A DNA stretch of 64,000 nt. It comes from Glandiceps talaboti (Eukaryota; Hemichordata; Enteropneusta; Spengelidae). Each line of letters opens with the position of its first letter. Positions within the stretch are counted from its first letter, which is position 1. The notes under the pieces are model-generated. The model was not told where the DNA came from, did no database searches, and was given only the letters and a program-made list of their open reading frames with translations. This document shows positions 63,728 through 64,000 of the stretch, in pieces. The stretch covers positions 12,074,391 through 12,138,390 of the forward strand of contig NC_135564.1 of assembly GCF_964340395.1 (NCBI RefSeq), in the 5' to 3' direction. A program made the position numbers and the translations under genes.

Positions 63728-63963
63728 GTATATACAGTATTTAAATCGACGTGCTAGATTTCCACCTATATTGCATTTAAAAAATATTTCAATACCGATA
63801 TATACTAAAGATATACCATTTTTCAACATCAGTGGCTTTGTTGTTGTGAAAGTAATGTTTCTCTAAAGATATTAAAACAGAACTATACATTATCAAGGGA
63901 AAAACAAATTCATCGCGAAAACTCCGATAACTCTTACATTAGGAATATAATCACATTCTTTCT

Positions 63964-63968
<5 letters not shown>

Positions 63969-64000
<32 letters not shown>
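63969..64000. repeat. (GT)n microsatellite at window edge
   Basis: GT dinucleotide run that continues to the last base. Confidence 0.95.

Overview
The window is animal genomic DNA. It is AT-rich, has GT-AG introns of a few hundred to about 1,200 bases, and carries many microsatellites and small transposon relics. The main gene encodes a secreted or cell-surface mosaic protein. The repeat content fits a marine invertebrate, but I cannot name the species or even the phylum from the sequence.

Layout. Positions 1-9605 hold the 3' end of an unidentified plus-strand gene. Two short exons (1574-1662, 8411-8429) join in frame to a stop and are followed by a 3' UTR with an AATAAA at 9600. The intron between them contains a satellite of about 100 copies of a 32-bp unit (1743-4970) and a 1.1-kb fold-back element (6640-7758). 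Positions 9606-13311 are intergenic and hold a dispersed three-unit repeat and GA/ATA microsatellites.

From 13312 to beyond the right edge runs one giant plus-strand gene. I traced 38 exons whose splice phases all agree, about 25.9 kb of coding sequence or about 8,620 residues. Exon 1 gives a signal peptide. Exon 2 (19.9 kb) starts with about 115 residues of unrecognised sequence, then encodes a cysteine-free Thr/Glu/Pro mucin tract of about 540 copies of a 12-residue unit. Next come 12 EGF-like modules, then NIDO, AMOP and vWD domains with a GDPH motif, a short extracellular module, two EGF-like modules, and at least 12 more mostly calcium-binding EGF modules. The NIDO-AMOP-vWD-EGF order is that of the MUC4 family of transmembrane mucins. 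The many added EGF modules and the very long tract are the distinctive features. The C-terminus, and any membrane anchor, lies outside the window.

The introns contain a tRNA-type SINE, a 5'-truncated LINE tail, several palindromic MITE-like elements and many minisatellites. Four exons (12, 22, 24 and 29) have copies of their own 3' ends, some with the splice donor, lying in the intron just downstream. Inside exon 2 the 36-bp coding repeat is organised into kilobase-scale higher-order repeats, so the tract has grown by successive segmental duplications.
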